A stretch of DNA of 64,000 bases from Rhodococcus jostii NBRC 16295 (GTDB lineage Bacteria; Actinomycetota; Actinomycetes; Mycobacteriales; Mycobacteriaceae). The DNA is taken from the NCBI RefSeq assembly GCF_001894825.1, contig NZ_BCWY01000022.1, forward strand, positions 1-64,000. Direction: 5' to 3'. Shown here in pieces: positions 26,428-35,999 of this stretch. A model generated the notes under the pieces. That model worked only from the letters and a program-made list of their open reading frames with translations, was not told the DNA's origin and did not search any database. The position numbers and the translations under genes were made by a program. Position 1 is the first letter of the stretch. Every line of letters begins with the position of its first letter.

Positions 26428-29400
26428 TCATGCGGTGCGTGGAGGCGGGATCCCGGCTGTTGGCGCTGGCCTGAAGGGGTCCAGTTGGTCCAGCGGCGAT
26501 GTCGGTGCACCGCAGAGTGATTCGAGAAAGTCGCTAGGGACCGGCGTCCACTCCGGCCGCCACAGCCCGTGCAGTTGATCGTCGCGGAGGCCGCGCACGG
26601 CCGACATGACATACGGTCCCCCGTCGAGGAGGTACCGGATCATGCCGCGATCCGCGCACTGCGCCGCGATCGAGGCCAGCACCTGTTTCGCTTCGTCCAT
26701 TCGACCTGCGGCCGCGAGGCAGCCGATGAGCAGTCGATTCGCTTGCAGTAGCGCCCGGTGCCGTCCTCGGCCTTCGATCCTGTGTACCCATTCCCCGGCC
26801 CAGGCGCAGGCGGTCGCTGTCGTCTCCGCCGATCGTTGACCGAGGAGAAGGGTGATGGCACTGGCGTCCTCGAGTTGCGCGGTGATCTCGTCCAATCCAT
26901 CGACCGGGTGACGCCGCTGGGCGAACTCGACCGCGCGACCGGGTTCGAGAGGGAGACCCAGCATGACCCGTTCGTTGTCGATCCTGGCCCGAAATCGGGG
27001 CAGCGACCGGGATTCGGCGGCCTCGGCGCCCTCGTCCATCCGCGTTTCCGCCCCGTCGCGGTCTCCTCGCAGCGCCATGATGTGGGCTCCGACGACGCAG
27101 GGGGCGAGCATGAAATCCACGCAGACGTCGAATCCGAGTTCGCGGCTCTCGTTCAACAGTCGTTCGGCCGTGGTGATGTCACCGCGTTCGTAGAGCAGTT
27201 CGCCGAGCAGGGCGCTGGCGAGACGTGCAGCGTGTGAGTGACGTCCCCCGGACTTCACCGCGAGCCGCATCGCCTTCCGGAAGTGGTGCTCGGCCGCAAC
27301 GACATCGAGCTGTTCATTGGCCGCGATGCCGTAGTAGCAGTATCCCCACGCCCCGCTGTACGGTCCGCTCGTTCGCTCGTGGTACGTCGATGCCCAGTCC
27401 TGCATACGGCGTGCCGCGTCGAAGTCGAACCGGTAGACCGCGGCGAAGGTTGCGATGTCGGCCGCGGCGGAGACGACCCACGGGGGAAGGGTCTCCGGTC
27501 TCGACAGGCATTCCGCCATCAGTTCCTCGACGCCGTCGATCCGGTCCGAGAATATGGTGATGTCACCCTGAATGACGTTCGCCTCGACCCGCAGATCGGC
27601 GATCTCGGCCCCGGTCGTCGCGTCACGTTCGAGGAGGGAACAGGCGCGGTCCAGTGCCGCCTGTGCGGGCCGGACACGCTGGAGTTCACAGTGAGCCCAC
27701 GCCAGCGTGAGCTGGAGACGGGCGCTGGAGGCGACAAGACTCGGGGGAAGTTTCGCCACAAGACCGAGCAGAGTGGACATTTTCGCGTGCTCGAGCAGAA
27801 CCGCTCCGTCATGCTCGACCAAGTCGACTGCCCGTTTCTCGTCGCCCGCAGCCAGGGCATGATTGACGGCCTCACTGAGCAATTGACGATCGGCGAACCA
27901 CTGCGACGCCGCGGCGTGGAGCTCACCGATCCGCTCGGGACGATCGCGCGCGAGTCTTCTGCGCAGGTACTCGGCGAAGAGGTGGTGGTACCGGAACCAC
28001 TCGCCGTCGTCGTCGATGCGGCGCAGGAACAGATCCCGGCGCTCGACGTCTTCGAGCATCGCCTGCCCACGCTCGACGCGCGCGAGTGCCGACGCGAGGC
28101 TGCCGCAGATGCGTCCGGTGATCGAGGTGGCCAGGAGGAATTCGAGCAGAGTCGGCTCGAGGGTGTCGAGCACGTTCTCGGCCAGGAACTCGCCGATGGC
28201 GTGGTGGCGCCCCGACAGGTGACTGATCAGCTGCGTTGGGTCGTCGCATCCGCTCAGCGACAAGGACGCGAGTTGCAGGGCGGCAACCCATCCGTCGGTC
28301 GACTGTGTCAACGCGTTGACCTCGTCGCGGTCGAGCGCCAGCCCTCCGCGATCGACGAGAAACGAATTCGCCTCCGATACATCGAAACGCAAGGCAGCCG
28401 AATCGATTTCGACGAGTTCGTCACACACTCTCATACGGCTCAGGGGCAGGCCGATGCGGGTGCGGCTGGTGACGATGATCGGCAGGTGGTGACAGCCGTG
28501 GTCGAGAAGGAACTCCATCGCTGCGATCGTCTCGACACTAGTGACCCGATGCCAGTCGTCGATGACCACGGCCACGCGCTGCCCGCTGTCGTGGACCTCG
28601 TTGATCAGGCTGATCATGACGTACTGTGTTGCCGCATTACCGCGTTGCTCGAGCGCTTCACCGAGACCATTCCCCAGGGCCGGGCTGATCTTCCGGATCG
28701 CCTCGACCAGGTGAGCGAGAAACCACACGACGTTGTCGTCGTCACGATCGACACCGAGCCATGCCACCGCCACGCCGTCCTCGGTGAGAACGTCACGCCA
28801 CTGGGCGGCGAGCGTGCTCTTACCGAATCCCGCCGGAGCATGAATCACGGTCAGTCGTCGAGACCGGCCCGCGCGTAGGACGTCGATGAGCCGAGCCCGG
28901 GCAACCAACAGACGCGTGGCAGTCGGTGGACGGAACTTGGCTGCCGGAGTGGGCGGCGGCGTACGCCGACGGGCGCTACCGCTCAGCGGGTGGGAGCTGC
29001 CCGACACGACGCCAGGTGTCCCGCCGAGTGGATCCTGTCCGTCCTCACGCTGCTCGACCGGAAGCGCCATGTGATCGACGGACAGCCCAATTCGACGCTG
29101 GCACTCCCGCAGCTCGTGCCCGAATTCGGCGGCGGTCGTCGGGCGCATCCGCGGGTCTTCGGACATGGCGCGTTCGACGATGTCGCATACGTCCTGCGGA
29201 ATGCCTTCCCGCCCGAAATCAGGGATGGGTTCGGTGGTGATCCGCAGGAATTGGGCGACAACCCTCTCACCGCTACGCCGCTCGAACGCGGCGTGGCCGG
29301 TGATCGCGCAGAACAGTGTCGCGGCGAGGCCGTAGAGGTCCGAGCTCGGAGTTGGTCGCCCACCCGAGAGGACCTCGGGGGCGGTGAACGCCGGCGACCC

Positions 29401-29955
29401 GAGGACGGACCTGCTGGAGGTCTCGAAGCCACCGGCGATGCGCGCGATGCCGAAGTCGGTGAGCTGGGGTTCTCCGTACTCGGTGAGCAGGATGTTCGCG
29501 GGCTTGACGTCGCGATGGACGATGCGGAGGCGGTGTGCGGTTTCGAGGGCGCCCGCCAGTTTGATCCCGAGTCGCAACGCATCGGGCCACTCGATCGGTC
29601 CCATCGCGCGAATGCGGGCGTCGAGCGAATCGCACGCGTGATATTGCATCACGATGTAGGGGCGACCCGACGAGGTGGCGCCGACCCGGTAAATGTTGAC
29701 GACGTGCGGGTGCCCGGACAGCTGACCCATCGCACGTTGCTCACGCAGAAACCGTTCGAGGTTGTCGGGGTCGAGGTCCTCGGTCAGCAGCTTCACCGCG
29801 ACTGTGCGGTCCAGGGATGGTTGACGGCAGCGGTAGACGACGCCGAATCCGCCGCGCCCGATTTCCAGGGCGTCGTCGAATCCGGCCGCGGCCAGTTCCG
29901 CGGTGATCGCGGGACTGGGAGCGCGCCGAGTGGTCAGTGGATCGAACTCGGCCAT
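26428..29955 (-). CDS. pknK: PknK-like Ser/Thr kinase with MalT-type ATPase and TPR
   Basis: A 1175-residue fusion protein. Residues 20-285 are a eukaryotic-type kinase: P-loop GRGGFG (33-38), Lys55, HRDVKPAN (147-154) and DFG (167-169). After a linker comes a STAND-type ATPase (about 345-660) with Walker A APAGFGKST and a VVIDDWH Walker B, as in MalT and AcoK. Winged-helix and TPR-like helices follow to the end. The same order is found in mycobacterial PknK. I see no C-terminal LuxR helix-turn-helix, so it may signal through phosphorylation rather than by binding DNA itself. The ATG gives MAEFDPLTT; longer upstream reading is unlikely. It stands alone, with a hairpin upstream. It probably controls growth or secondary metabolism. 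Confidence 0.88.
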   Translation of the reverse strand: MAEFDPLTTRRAPSPAITAELAAAGFDDALEIGRGGFGVVYRCRQPSLDRTVAVKLLTEDLDPDNLERFLREQRAMGQLSGHPHVVNIYRVGATSSGRPYIVMQYHACDSLDARIRAMGPIEWPDALRLGIKLAGALETAHRLRIVHRDVKPANILLTEYGEPQLTDFGIARIAGGFETSSRSVLGSPAFTAPEVLSGGRPTPSSDLYGLAATLFCAITGHAAFERRSGERVVAQFLRITTEPIPDFGREGIPQDVCDIVERAMSEDPRMRPTTAAEFGHELRECQRRIGLSVDHMALPVEQREDGQDPLGGTPGVVSGSSHPLSGSARRRTPPPTPAAKFRPPTATRLLVARARLIDVLRAGRSRRLTVIHAPAGFGKSTLAAQWRDVLTEDGVAVAWLGVDRDDDNVVWFLAHLVEAIRKISPALGNGLGEALEQRGNAATQYVMISLINEVHDSGQRVAVVIDDWHRVTSVETIAAMEFLLDHGCHHLPIIVTSRTRIGLPLSRMRVCDELVEIDSAALRFDVSEANSFLVDRGGLALDRDEVNALTQSTDGWVAALQLASLSLSGCDDPTQLISHLSGRHHAIGEFLAENVLDTLEPTLLEFLLATSITGRICGSLASALARVERGQAMLEDVERRDLFLRRIDDDGEWFRYHHLFAEYLRRRLARDRPERIGELHAAASQWFADRQLLSEAVNHALAAGDEKRAVDLVEHDGAVLLEHAKMSTLLGLVAKLPPSLVASSARLQLTLAWAHCELQRVRPAQAALDRACSLLERDATTGAEIADLRVEANVIQGDITIFSDRIDGVEELMAECLSRPETLPPWVVSAAADIATFAAVYRFDFDAARRMQDWASTYHERTSGPYSGAWGYCYYGIAANEQLDVVAAEHHFRKAMRLAVKSGGRHSHAARLASALLGELLYERGDITTAERLLNESRELGFDVCVDFMLAPCVVGAHIMALRGDRDGAETRMDEGAEAAESRSLPRFRARIDNERVMLGLPLEPGRAVEFAQRRHPVDGLDEITAQLEDASAITLLLGQRSAETTATACAWAGEWVHRIEGRGRHRALLQANRLLIGCLAAAGRMDEAKQVLASIAAQCADRGMIRYLLDGGPYVMSAVRGLRDDQLHGLWRPEWTPVPSDFLESLCGAPTSPLDQLDPFRPAPTAGIPPPRTA

Positions 29956-30044
29956 CGGCGGCGGCCTCACTCCCGGACATCGGCATCCACCAGACGTCGG
30001 TCCCTCGCAGGCACTGCTCGACGTGGGTGTTTCTCCAGGATAGT

Positions 30045-30060
30045 CCCCCGACTTCGGGGG
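30045..30060. terminator. Hairpin downstream of thiolase gene
   Basis: CCCCCG-ACTT-CGGGGG forms a 6-bp G/C stem with a tetraloop, followed by more G. It lies between the thiolase stop and the kinase start, both on the minus strand, and probably ends thiolase transcription. Confidence 0.5.
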
Positions 30061-30185
30061 GGTCAGTCCGTCGGATTCGCCCCGCGTCCCCAGACCGGGA
30101 GGTGCACGTGGGCCTGTAGCTTGCGCCACTCGGAGTCGGCGGACCGAGCGGACGGGCTCAGCCAGTCCTACGGTCTGATGATCGG

Positions 30186-31433
30186 TCAAGCGATCCTGGG
30201 GTTCTCCAGCACGAGGGCGACGCCCTGACCCGATCCGACGCACACCCCGAGCACACCGTAGCGGGCTTCGCGGAGCCGTAGTTCGGTCGCGAGGGTGAGC
30301 ACGTATCTGGTGCCGGACGATCCGAACGGGTGACCGATCGCGACGGCGCCGCCGTTCGGATTCAGGCGCTCATCGGGAACTTCGAAGCCGTCGAGCTGAT
30401 GCGGTAGCTCTCGGAGCACGCCGAGGGCTTGCGCCGAGTATGCCTCGTGAATCTCCCACACACCGATGTCGCCGGGATTCAGGCCTGCCCGCGCGAGGGC
30501 CTTGGGGATCGCGAAGGCCGGCGCGATCCCCATGATGTGCGGATCGAGAGCGTACGTCGCCGACGCCACCACCCGGGCCAGCGGTTCGACGCCGAGGTTT
30601 TCTGCGGCGGCCGCGCTGGCGAGGACCACTGCGCTCGCCCCGTCGTTGAGCGGGGACGAGTTACCGGCCGTCATCTGGGTGGTATTCGGTTGCGGCGCGA
30701 GCGCTGCAAGCTTCTCGGCGGTGGTGTCCCCCCGAATGCTCTCGTCGTGCTCGAACCGGCGGGCCGGCGCTGTGCGGCTGGCAGGAATCTCGACAGGTTC
30801 GATCTCCATGGCGAGGCGGCCCGAATCGCGGGCGGCGGCAGCGTGCTGGTGTGAGCGTAGTGCGAAGGTATCGATTTCGTCGCGGGTGAGGTTGTAGCGG
30901 TCCGCGACGTTCTGCGCTGTCTGCATCATCTCGATGTATGCGTTGAGCGCGAGGAGTGTCGGGTTGGGTGGGCCGCCCGCGCCGGCCCACATCGTGTCGA
31001 GCATGAAGACCGGCCCGCGTGGCATGAACGGCGCGTCTCCTTTCATCAGAGCCCATCCCGAGCGGGACATGGATTCGACGCCGCTGGCGAGTCCGATTTC
31101 CATCTCGTCGCTGCGGATGGCGTGGGCGATCGAGATCGCCGCCGACAACGAGGACGCACAAAAACGGTTGACCGTGATCGCCGGGACGGAGTCCGGGAAA
31201 CCCGCGGCGAGGGCGGACCAGCGTGCGATGTCACCCATCCCCTCGTGGGCGGGGTTCACGCAGCCGGCGACGATGTCCTCGACCTTGTCGAGCGGCACAC
31301 TGGTGCGCTCGCACGCTGCGACCATGGTTCGGCCGAGCAGATCATCGGTGCGAATGTGCGAATGTGCGAGAGCGAGCCACCCGTAGCGCCCGACCGGCGT
31401 CCGAACGCCGCCCAGAACAAACGCGTCAGTCAT
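30186..31433 (-). CDS. Acetyl-CoA acyltransferase (thiolase)
   Basis: A 415-residue thiolase. The acylated Cys92 lies in NRFCASSLSA, the second active Cys in CVGSGQG near the end, and the His in GHPFGSSG. EIHEAYSAQ replaces the common N-E-A-F motif with H-E-A-Y, a form known in FadI and the trifunctional-protein beta subunit. This suggests beta-oxidation thiolysis rather than acetoacetyl-CoA synthesis. It has no fadB-type partner beside it. The start ATG has an open spacer but no strong ribosome site. It could serve the catabolic island 7 kb away, but that is only a guess. Confidence 0.88.
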   Translation of the reverse strand: MTDAFVLGGVRTPVGRYGWLALAHSHIRTDDLLGRTMVAACERTSVPLDKVEDIVAGCVNPAHEGMGDIARWSALAAGFPDSVPAITVNRFCASSLSAAISIAHAIRSDEMEIGLASGVESMSRSGWALMKGDAPFMPRGPVFMLDTMWAGAGGPPNPTLLALNAYIEMMQTAQNVADRYNLTRDEIDTFALRSHQHAAAARDSGRLAMEIEPVEIPASRTAPARRFEHDESIRGDTTAEKLAALAPQPNTTQMTAGNSSPLNDGASAVVLASAAAAENLGVEPLARVVASATYALDPHIMGIAPAFAIPKALARAGLNPGDIGVWEIHEAYSAQALGVLRELPHQLDGFEVPDERLNPNGGAVAIGHPFGSSGTRYVLTLATELRLREARYGVLGVCVGSGQGVALVLENPRIA

Positions 31434-31531
31434 GCCGACTCCTCACCCGCGGAAGGGCGTGCGTTACCTGATCAATGGAGCGGTGAGCCGCCCGAAACAA
31501 CTATCTCGAGCGCGCTGGCCCATTGCGGACT

Positions 31532-32075
31532 CTAGCGGCGGAAGGTTGTCCATGAACCATTATCAGATAATGTGAGCATGGCTGCCGCAAATAACACGAT
31601 CATGATGGTGAGGCCACCACCGAGGGCGCCATGTAGCGTTTTCGCCAAATGCGTTGCCCAGCAACATATTACCACTGAAATTGATGGCGGAGAACAACAC
31701 GAATGCCTTCAACTGCAAGATGTTCCGCGTGGTGGGTCCTAATCATCGACGATCTGTTTCATCCTTTTCGTGGTAACTCGTGTTTCCGCTCTGGGAGTTC
31801 AGTCCTGGCCCGGTGTGACCTCCCACAGGCAAGAGACGATGTCTTGCTGTGTGACGTTGCATGCATATCCGTACTTCGGAGATATAGCGCTTCAAAGGCG
31901 GCTGTCCCGAGCGTCAGAAGCATAACCCGCGCCCAAGTTTGTATTCTCCAGCTTGGACGCAAGGTTGCACCGATGAAGTTGGCGATAACCCCACCTGCAA
32001 CCACTCCCATCGGCTACCGAACAACCTGGAACAGGCTCACAGAACTGGAAAATTCGGTGACAGCCAAGAGGCACG
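31532..32075 (-). pseudogene. Remnant of a polytopic membrane-protein gene
   Basis: The minus strand shows three consecutive hydrophobic stretches that make sense only if frames are changed: GVVAGGVIANFIGATL with WARVMLLTLGTAAFEALYL (about 31870-32010), KAFVLFSAINFSGNMLLGN (about 31660-31710) and GALGGGLTIMIVLFAAAMLT followed by SDNGSWTTFRR and a stop at 31532. They look like successive membrane spans of one transporter-like protein disrupted by frameshifts and stops. The lower GC of the stretch fits old or foreign DNA. The family cannot be named. The upstream end is lost before the azoreductase gene. Confidence 0.4.
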
Positions 32076-32132
32076 CACGAGTTCGCGGAGATAACGGGGG
32101 GTGGGCACCCTGGTGGTCACATCCGGGCTGGG

Positions 32133-32777
32133 TTATCGCACGAGCGAGGGTATCCACCGTTGATCGATGGCGCGCTCGGCAGCGGCGCGGCTTTCCTTCG
32201 CCAGGGGGACGAGGTGCTCCATACCAGGTGTGACAGGTGCAAGGGTGAGCTCGGTGGTGATGAACTCCGGTTCGAGCCCCGTCATGGCAAGTCCATGCGG
32301 GAGCCACGGCTGCGCGTGGTCCCAACCGTCGCGGGGAGTGCCAGGGCCGAAGCCGCCGCCGCGGGTGGCAAGCACCAGCAGTTCCCGGCCCCCGAGCAGC
32401 GGGGCGCGAGTGTGCGCGTCCAGCGAGAGCCCCGGGGCGATCAAGTAGTCGACCCACGCCTTCACGCTGCTGGGCGGCCCATAGTTGTAGAGCGGCAGGC
32501 CCAAGATGATCGTGGTCGCCTGACGGACTTCCTCTACGACCAGCTCGGACACTGCCCATGCCGCCGATTGTTCGGGACGGCGCTCGGCTGCGGGGGTTAT
32601 CCCTGCCAGCGCCGATGCGGTGTTGAGATGAGGTAGTGGACTCGCGCCGAGGTCGCGATAGGTGACTGTCCCGTCGGGATGCGCCGCCTTCCAGTTGGCC
32701 GCCGCGCGTGCGGTCAGGGTGCGGCTGACAGACGCGGGCCCGGAGATGCTCGAATCGATGTGCAAAAGGTGAGCCAT
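32133..32777 (-). CDS. azoR: FMN-dependent NADH-azoreductase-like protein
   Basis: A 214-residue flavodoxin-fold oxidoreductase of the AzoR/NQO type. The N-terminal phosphate loop is HIDSSISGPASVSRTL, the FMN-contacting loop is LPLYNYGPPSSVKAWVDYL, and a GGGFGP loop follows. Such enzymes reduce quinones, and azo compounds in the laboratory, using NAD(P)H. The ATG has AAGGAAG about ten bases upstream and was preferred to longer upstream reading in the same frame. Neighbours are a broken membrane gene and a DUF302 gene, so no pathway is obvious. Confidence 0.87.
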   Translation of the reverse strand: MAHLLHIDSSISGPASVSRTLTARAAANWKAAHPDGTVTYRDLGASPLPHLNTASALAGITPAAERRPEQSAAWAVSELVVEEVRQATTIILGLPLYNYGPPSSVKAWVDYLIAPGLSLDAHTRAPLLGGRELLVLATRGGGFGPGTPRDGWDHAQPWLPHGLAMTGLEPEFITTELTLAPVTPGMEHLVPLAKESRAAAERAIDQRWIPSLVR

Positions 32778-32995
32778 GAGGACACACTTCCTTGTCGTAA
32801 GTTGCAAATAGTTTGTTGACACAAATCGTGCAGGGGCCGGTGAGTTCGCCGGGCCCACCTTTTGCACGGCGTCGGGCGAGTGACCCAAGGCCGTATCGCG
32901 GCCACATCCCATTCGGCCGGCACTCTGCACCGCGTCTTGGCAACTGAACGAGCTTTGAGGATCTGCCGGGCAGTCCCGATGTCGAGCCACCGTCC

Positions 32996-33505
32996 TCAAT
33001 CTGCCGCCGTCACCTTCGCGGCCAGCGTCGCCAGTTTGGCGTCCAGCTTCATGGCGCCCGCGCGAAGCGGTCGATTCGGCTCGACAACCATGAGTGACGA
33101 CGGTCGAACATAGGTTAGGGCGCTTCGGCCGTGCTGTTCGTCGGTGAGTAGGAGTTCAACCGGCGCGAAGAGGCCCGCCGTCACGTCGTGGCGCAGCATG
33201 GTGATCGCGATCAACGGGTTGCCGATCACAATCCGTAGCACTTTCCCACCGAGACCGGCCTTCTTGATCCAACCACCATGGTTCCACAGCGCGAACAACA
33301 TGAAGCCGCTCGGGCCGACATGTGGTCGCACCTGTTGTTCATACGATTTCCAGCTCTCGAATCTTGCCGCAATGTCGTCGATCGGTACTGGCTTGTCGCC
33401 GACGTCGGCAAGCAACGCATCGACGAGATTATCGAAACTCTTGGTGCTGTCGAATCGCAAACGGACACCATCAAACCGGACTTCACACGGTTCAGAGGCG
33501 GGCAT
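32996..33505 (-). CDS. DUF302 domain protein
   Basis: A protein of about 169 residues. The DUF302 core includes [38 protein letters not shown] and a C-terminal [12 protein letters not shown] helix. The function of DUF302 proteins is unknown; several bind small molecules or metals. Three ATGs (33505, 33514, 33526) are possible. All overlap the end of the nitrilase gene by 14 to 35 bases, so the two are coupled. That coupling makes a functional link to the nitrilase worth testing. Confidence 0.75.
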   Translation of the reverse strand: MPASEPCEVRFDGVRLRFDSTKSFDNLVDALLADVGDKPVPIDDIAARFESWKSYEQQVRPHVGPSGFMLFALWNHGGWIKKAGLGGKVLRIVIGNPLIAITMLRHDVTAGLFAPVELLLTDEQHGRSALTYVRPSSLMVVEPNRPLRAGAMKLDAKLATLAAKVTAAD

Positions 33506-34469
33506 GATCGGCATCCCCGGCAACATCAGGATCTTGGTCCTGAACTCGCTCGTGCATATGAGCGGTCGCTGTGTGATCAACCAGCAGGCTGAGCAGTTCG
33601 GGGCGGCTGTAGTGACCCCGGGCGTCCATCTTCGCTTTTCGCCGGTCGATCAAGGAGAAATCGAGATCAGCGATCACCTCTCCCTCGCCGGAACGAACTG
33701 GCTCACCGAGCAATTCGCCCTGTGGTGACACGATCGCGGTGAAACAGCCACCGGAAATCGGGCCGATCGGGGACCCGGTGTCCGCCATGATCTGCGCCTG
33801 CTGATCGGAATCGAGCCAGGCGGTGGCATTGACGACGAAGCTGGCCGATTCGAGTGCGTGATTGCGCACGCTGACCTCGGTCTGCTCGGCGAAAAGAGGG
33901 CCGCCGAACGAGCCCGGGAACATTGCCGAGTGAATCTGCTCCCTGTCGGCAATGAGGGCGTAGCGGGCCAGTGGGTTGTAATGCTCCCAACACGCCAACT
34001 GGCCGATGCGTCCGACCGTGCTGTCGACGGCCCGCAGTCCAGAACCGTCGCCCTGTCCCCAGATCATCCGCTCATGGTAGGTAGGTAATATCTTGCGCCG
34101 ACGCTGAATCAGGCTGCCGTCGGCGTCGAACAGCAGTTGTGCATTGAACAGGGTGCCGCCATCACGCTCATTCACCCCGATGGACACCACCATCCCCGCT
34201 TCCCTCGCCGCGTCAGCGATGGCGTGTGTTACTGCCGACGGTACCGTCACCGCTTGGTCAAGCAATCTGAGTTGCTCGACACCGATCTCGAACGGCCGCT
34301 GCACGAACGAGAAATACGGGTAATACGGGACCACCGTCTCCGGAAAAGTTGCAAATTGCACACCATGACGCCCAAGGTCGGTAATTTTGCCCACAACGTT
34401 CTCAACGGTTCCCTCACGGCTGTAGAGCACCGGACTCATTTGTACTGCAGCGGCTCTTACGACGGTCAT
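33492..34469 (-). CDS. Aliphatic-type nitrilase, Nit6803-like
   Basis: A 325-residue nitrilase (nitrile to carboxylate plus ammonia). The catalytic triad is clear: Glu44 in ATFPE, Lys126 in [11 protein letters not shown] and Cys160 in [12 protein letters not shown], with Glu133 after YH as the usual second Glu. The sequence resembles the Synechocystis Nit6803 clade more closely than the classical Rhodococcus rhodochrous benzonitrilases, for example PYYPYFSF and GQGDG-GLR-VD-TVGR. In many bacteria that clade sits in the seven-gene Nit1C cluster; none of the other Nit1C genes are visible here. It is followed by an overlapping DUF302 gene. Cyanide- or nitrile-related nitrogen use is possible. 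Confidence 0.9.
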   Translation of the reverse strand: MTVVRAAAVQMSPVLYSREGTVENVVGKITDLGRHGVQFATFPETVVPYYPYFSFVQRPFEIGVEQLRLLDQAVTVPSAVTHAIADAAREAGMVVSIGVNERDGGTLFNAQLLFDADGSLIQRRRKILPTYHERMIWGQGDGSGLRAVDSTVGRIGQLACWEHYNPLARYALIADREQIHSAMFPGSFGGPLFAEQTEVSVRNHALESASFVVNATAWLDSDQQAQIMADTGSPIGPISGGCFTAIVSPQGELLGEPVRSGEGEVIADLDFSLIDRRKAKMDARGHYSRPELLSLLVDHTATAHMHERVQDQDPDVAGDADHARL

Positions 34470-34847
34470 TGCGACCACCCGACACGTCTGGTGTTCATGC
34501 GCTCGTATCCTCTGCTCTTGTTTGGAGTGCCACCTGGCGATGCCACTGCAACCACCATCGCGCGCCGAGCCTGTCCCTCGCGCCCTTGAAGTCCGTGGTC
34601 GGTCCCCTGGTATGTGGTTGCGGCCGCACACGGATGGTGATGGTCGGGAGTGTGACCATGGAGGTCGAGAATCGGCGGGTCGGCAGCCGACCCCAAGGTC
34701 ACGTGCATCGGCACCGCGAAATGCTGATCGCGGTGCCGCAACGTCAAACGTGCGGCTAGCGAGCTTGCCCTCGTCGATGAACCGCTGGGGTTCAGCGTGG
34801 GAAGAGGGGCCTAAGAGCGTGTCTCATGTGGGGTGCCTCTCTGTTTG
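34470..34847. other. Region between nitrilase gene and IS110 element
   Basis: No supported gene. It should contain the nitrilase promoter and one end of the IS110 element, whose exact border cannot be seen because IS110 elements lack long terminal inverted repeats. Confidence 0.4.
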
Positions 34848-35909
34848 TCAAGCGGCCCTCGCGGAGTGATTCTTCTCTGGTTGAAGACGACGCTTTTCGT
34901 CGGACAGCATGATGCGCCAGACGTGATCGGACAGGTGACGTTTGAGGGCGCGCCTGGCCGCTGCCGGCTTCTTGCCCTCGGCGATTTTCTTCTCGAAATA
35001 GTTGCGCCCGGCGCTGGCGCGCATTCGGATCTGAACCATAGCGACGGTGTAGAGCGCGCTGTTGAGTTGTCGGTCGCCGTAGCGTGAGAGTCGGTGCCGG
35101 TCGGTGTCGGCGCTGGCGATCTGGACCGGTGCCGAGCCGTTGTAGTTTGCAAAGGCTGCCGCGGTCGGGAAACGGTCTGGCCGACCGGTGCGGCCGATCA
35201 GCCGGGCCGCGGTCACCGCACCGATTCCGTCGACCTCGCGCAGGCGGGTGCCGTGCTCGTCGAGGGTCTCGGCCATCTGCTTCTCGTTCGCCGCGAGCTG
35301 GTCGTCGAGGCGGCGGATGTCGGCGATGAGATCTCGACACAGCCCGACCCGCATCCGGTCGACAGGGCTCTTGGCGCGGAAGCTTCGTAACAGGGCGGCT
35401 GCCGCAGAGGCGGTGAGCGAGGTCGGGGCACCCCCGGCAAGCAGCTGCCGCAGGAGCGCATGCAGCTGATTCATGCTGCGGGTTCTACTGTTGGACAGAT
35501 TTGTTCGTCGCTCGTCGAGTAGTCCGAGAATCTCGGCGGGACCCTCCGGGTCGACCGGGCGGGCGTCGCCCTGCAGCGCGGCCACACACGCCGCCGCGGC
35601 TGCGTCGATGCGGTCGTTCTTGCGGCGGCCGCCGCGGGAGAGTTCCCGCACCCGGGCGGTGGCGGTGGTCGGAACGTCGAGGGTGACCTCCCCGAGGACG
35701 AGCAGCCACTGCGCCAGGTGATGTCCGAGGCCGTAGGCATTCTCGACCGCCCACTGGCGTTGCGGCCAGGACTTGGCCCAGGCAATCAGCGTCTTGTAGC
35801 CGGTGAGGGTGGCGTCGATACGGATCGAGCCGAGGTCGGTGTTGGTGGCCGGGTCGACCGCGGTGGCGGTGTGGGTGGACTTGTGCGGGTCGATGCCGAT
35901 GACGATCAT
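34848..35909 (-). CDS. IS110 family transposase
   Basis: A 353-residue transposase with the N-terminal DEDD RuvC-like domain (Asp7 in GIDPHKSTH, Glu in WAVENA, KNDRIDA) and the C-terminal transposase-20 domain (REVDGIGAVTAARLIG, YNGSAPVQIASAD and a Ser/Arg-rich ISSAL-type segment). Length and motifs are complete, so it may be active. The ATG giving MIVIGIDPHK was chosen; an upstream start would add a poorly matching tail. IS110 elements insert without producing clear target duplications. Confidence 0.93.
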   Translation of the reverse strand: MIVIGIDPHKSTHTATAVDPATNTDLGSIRIDATLTGYKTLIAWAKSWPQRQWAVENAYGLGHHLAQWLLVLGEVTLDVPTTATARVRELSRGGRRKNDRIDAAAAACVAALQGDARPVDPEGPAEILGLLDERRTNLSNSRTRSMNQLHALLRQLLAGGAPTSLTASAAAALLRSFRAKSPVDRMRVGLCRDLIADIRRLDDQLAANEKQMAETLDEHGTRLREVDGIGAVTAARLIGRTGRPDRFPTAAAFANYNGSAPVQIASADTDRHRLSRYGDRQLNSALYTVAMVQIRMRASAGRNYFEKKIAEGKKPAAARRALKRHLSDHVWRIMLSDEKRRLQPEKNHSARAA

Positions 35910-35990
35910 GGAAGACGGTCCCTTCTCTGTCAGGATGGGATCCGCGGAGGACAATCCGATTTCAAGTACCTCTCACAGCAGCTTGGGGTC
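34848..35990 (-). mobile_element. IS110 insertion element, borders approximate
   Basis: The transposase gene plus about 80 upstream bases. On its right, the reading frame of a fumarylacetoacetate-hydrolase-family protein resumes at about 36000, so one border lies between 35910 and 36000. The left border is somewhere in 34760-34848. The missing front half of the interrupted gene is not found to the left, so an additional deletion or rearrangement has occurred. Confidence 0.6.
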
Positions 35991-35999
35991 ACGCCTCTC

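Noticed and set aside
30186-31433. His in place of Asn in the thiolase N-E-A-F motif as a defect
   Set aside because: H-E-A-F/Y forms are normal in FadI and trifunctional-protein beta-type thiolases, and the Cys and His residues are intact.
32014-32943. A 309-codon minus-strand frame over the azoreductase gene
   Set aside because: It is a shifted reading of the azoreductase gene. Only its last few residues may belong to the decayed membrane gene.
33492-34469. Idea of a complete Nit1C cyanide-assimilation cluster
   Set aside because: No radical SAM, acetyltransferase, AIR-synthase-like or flavoprotein partner genes lie nearby.
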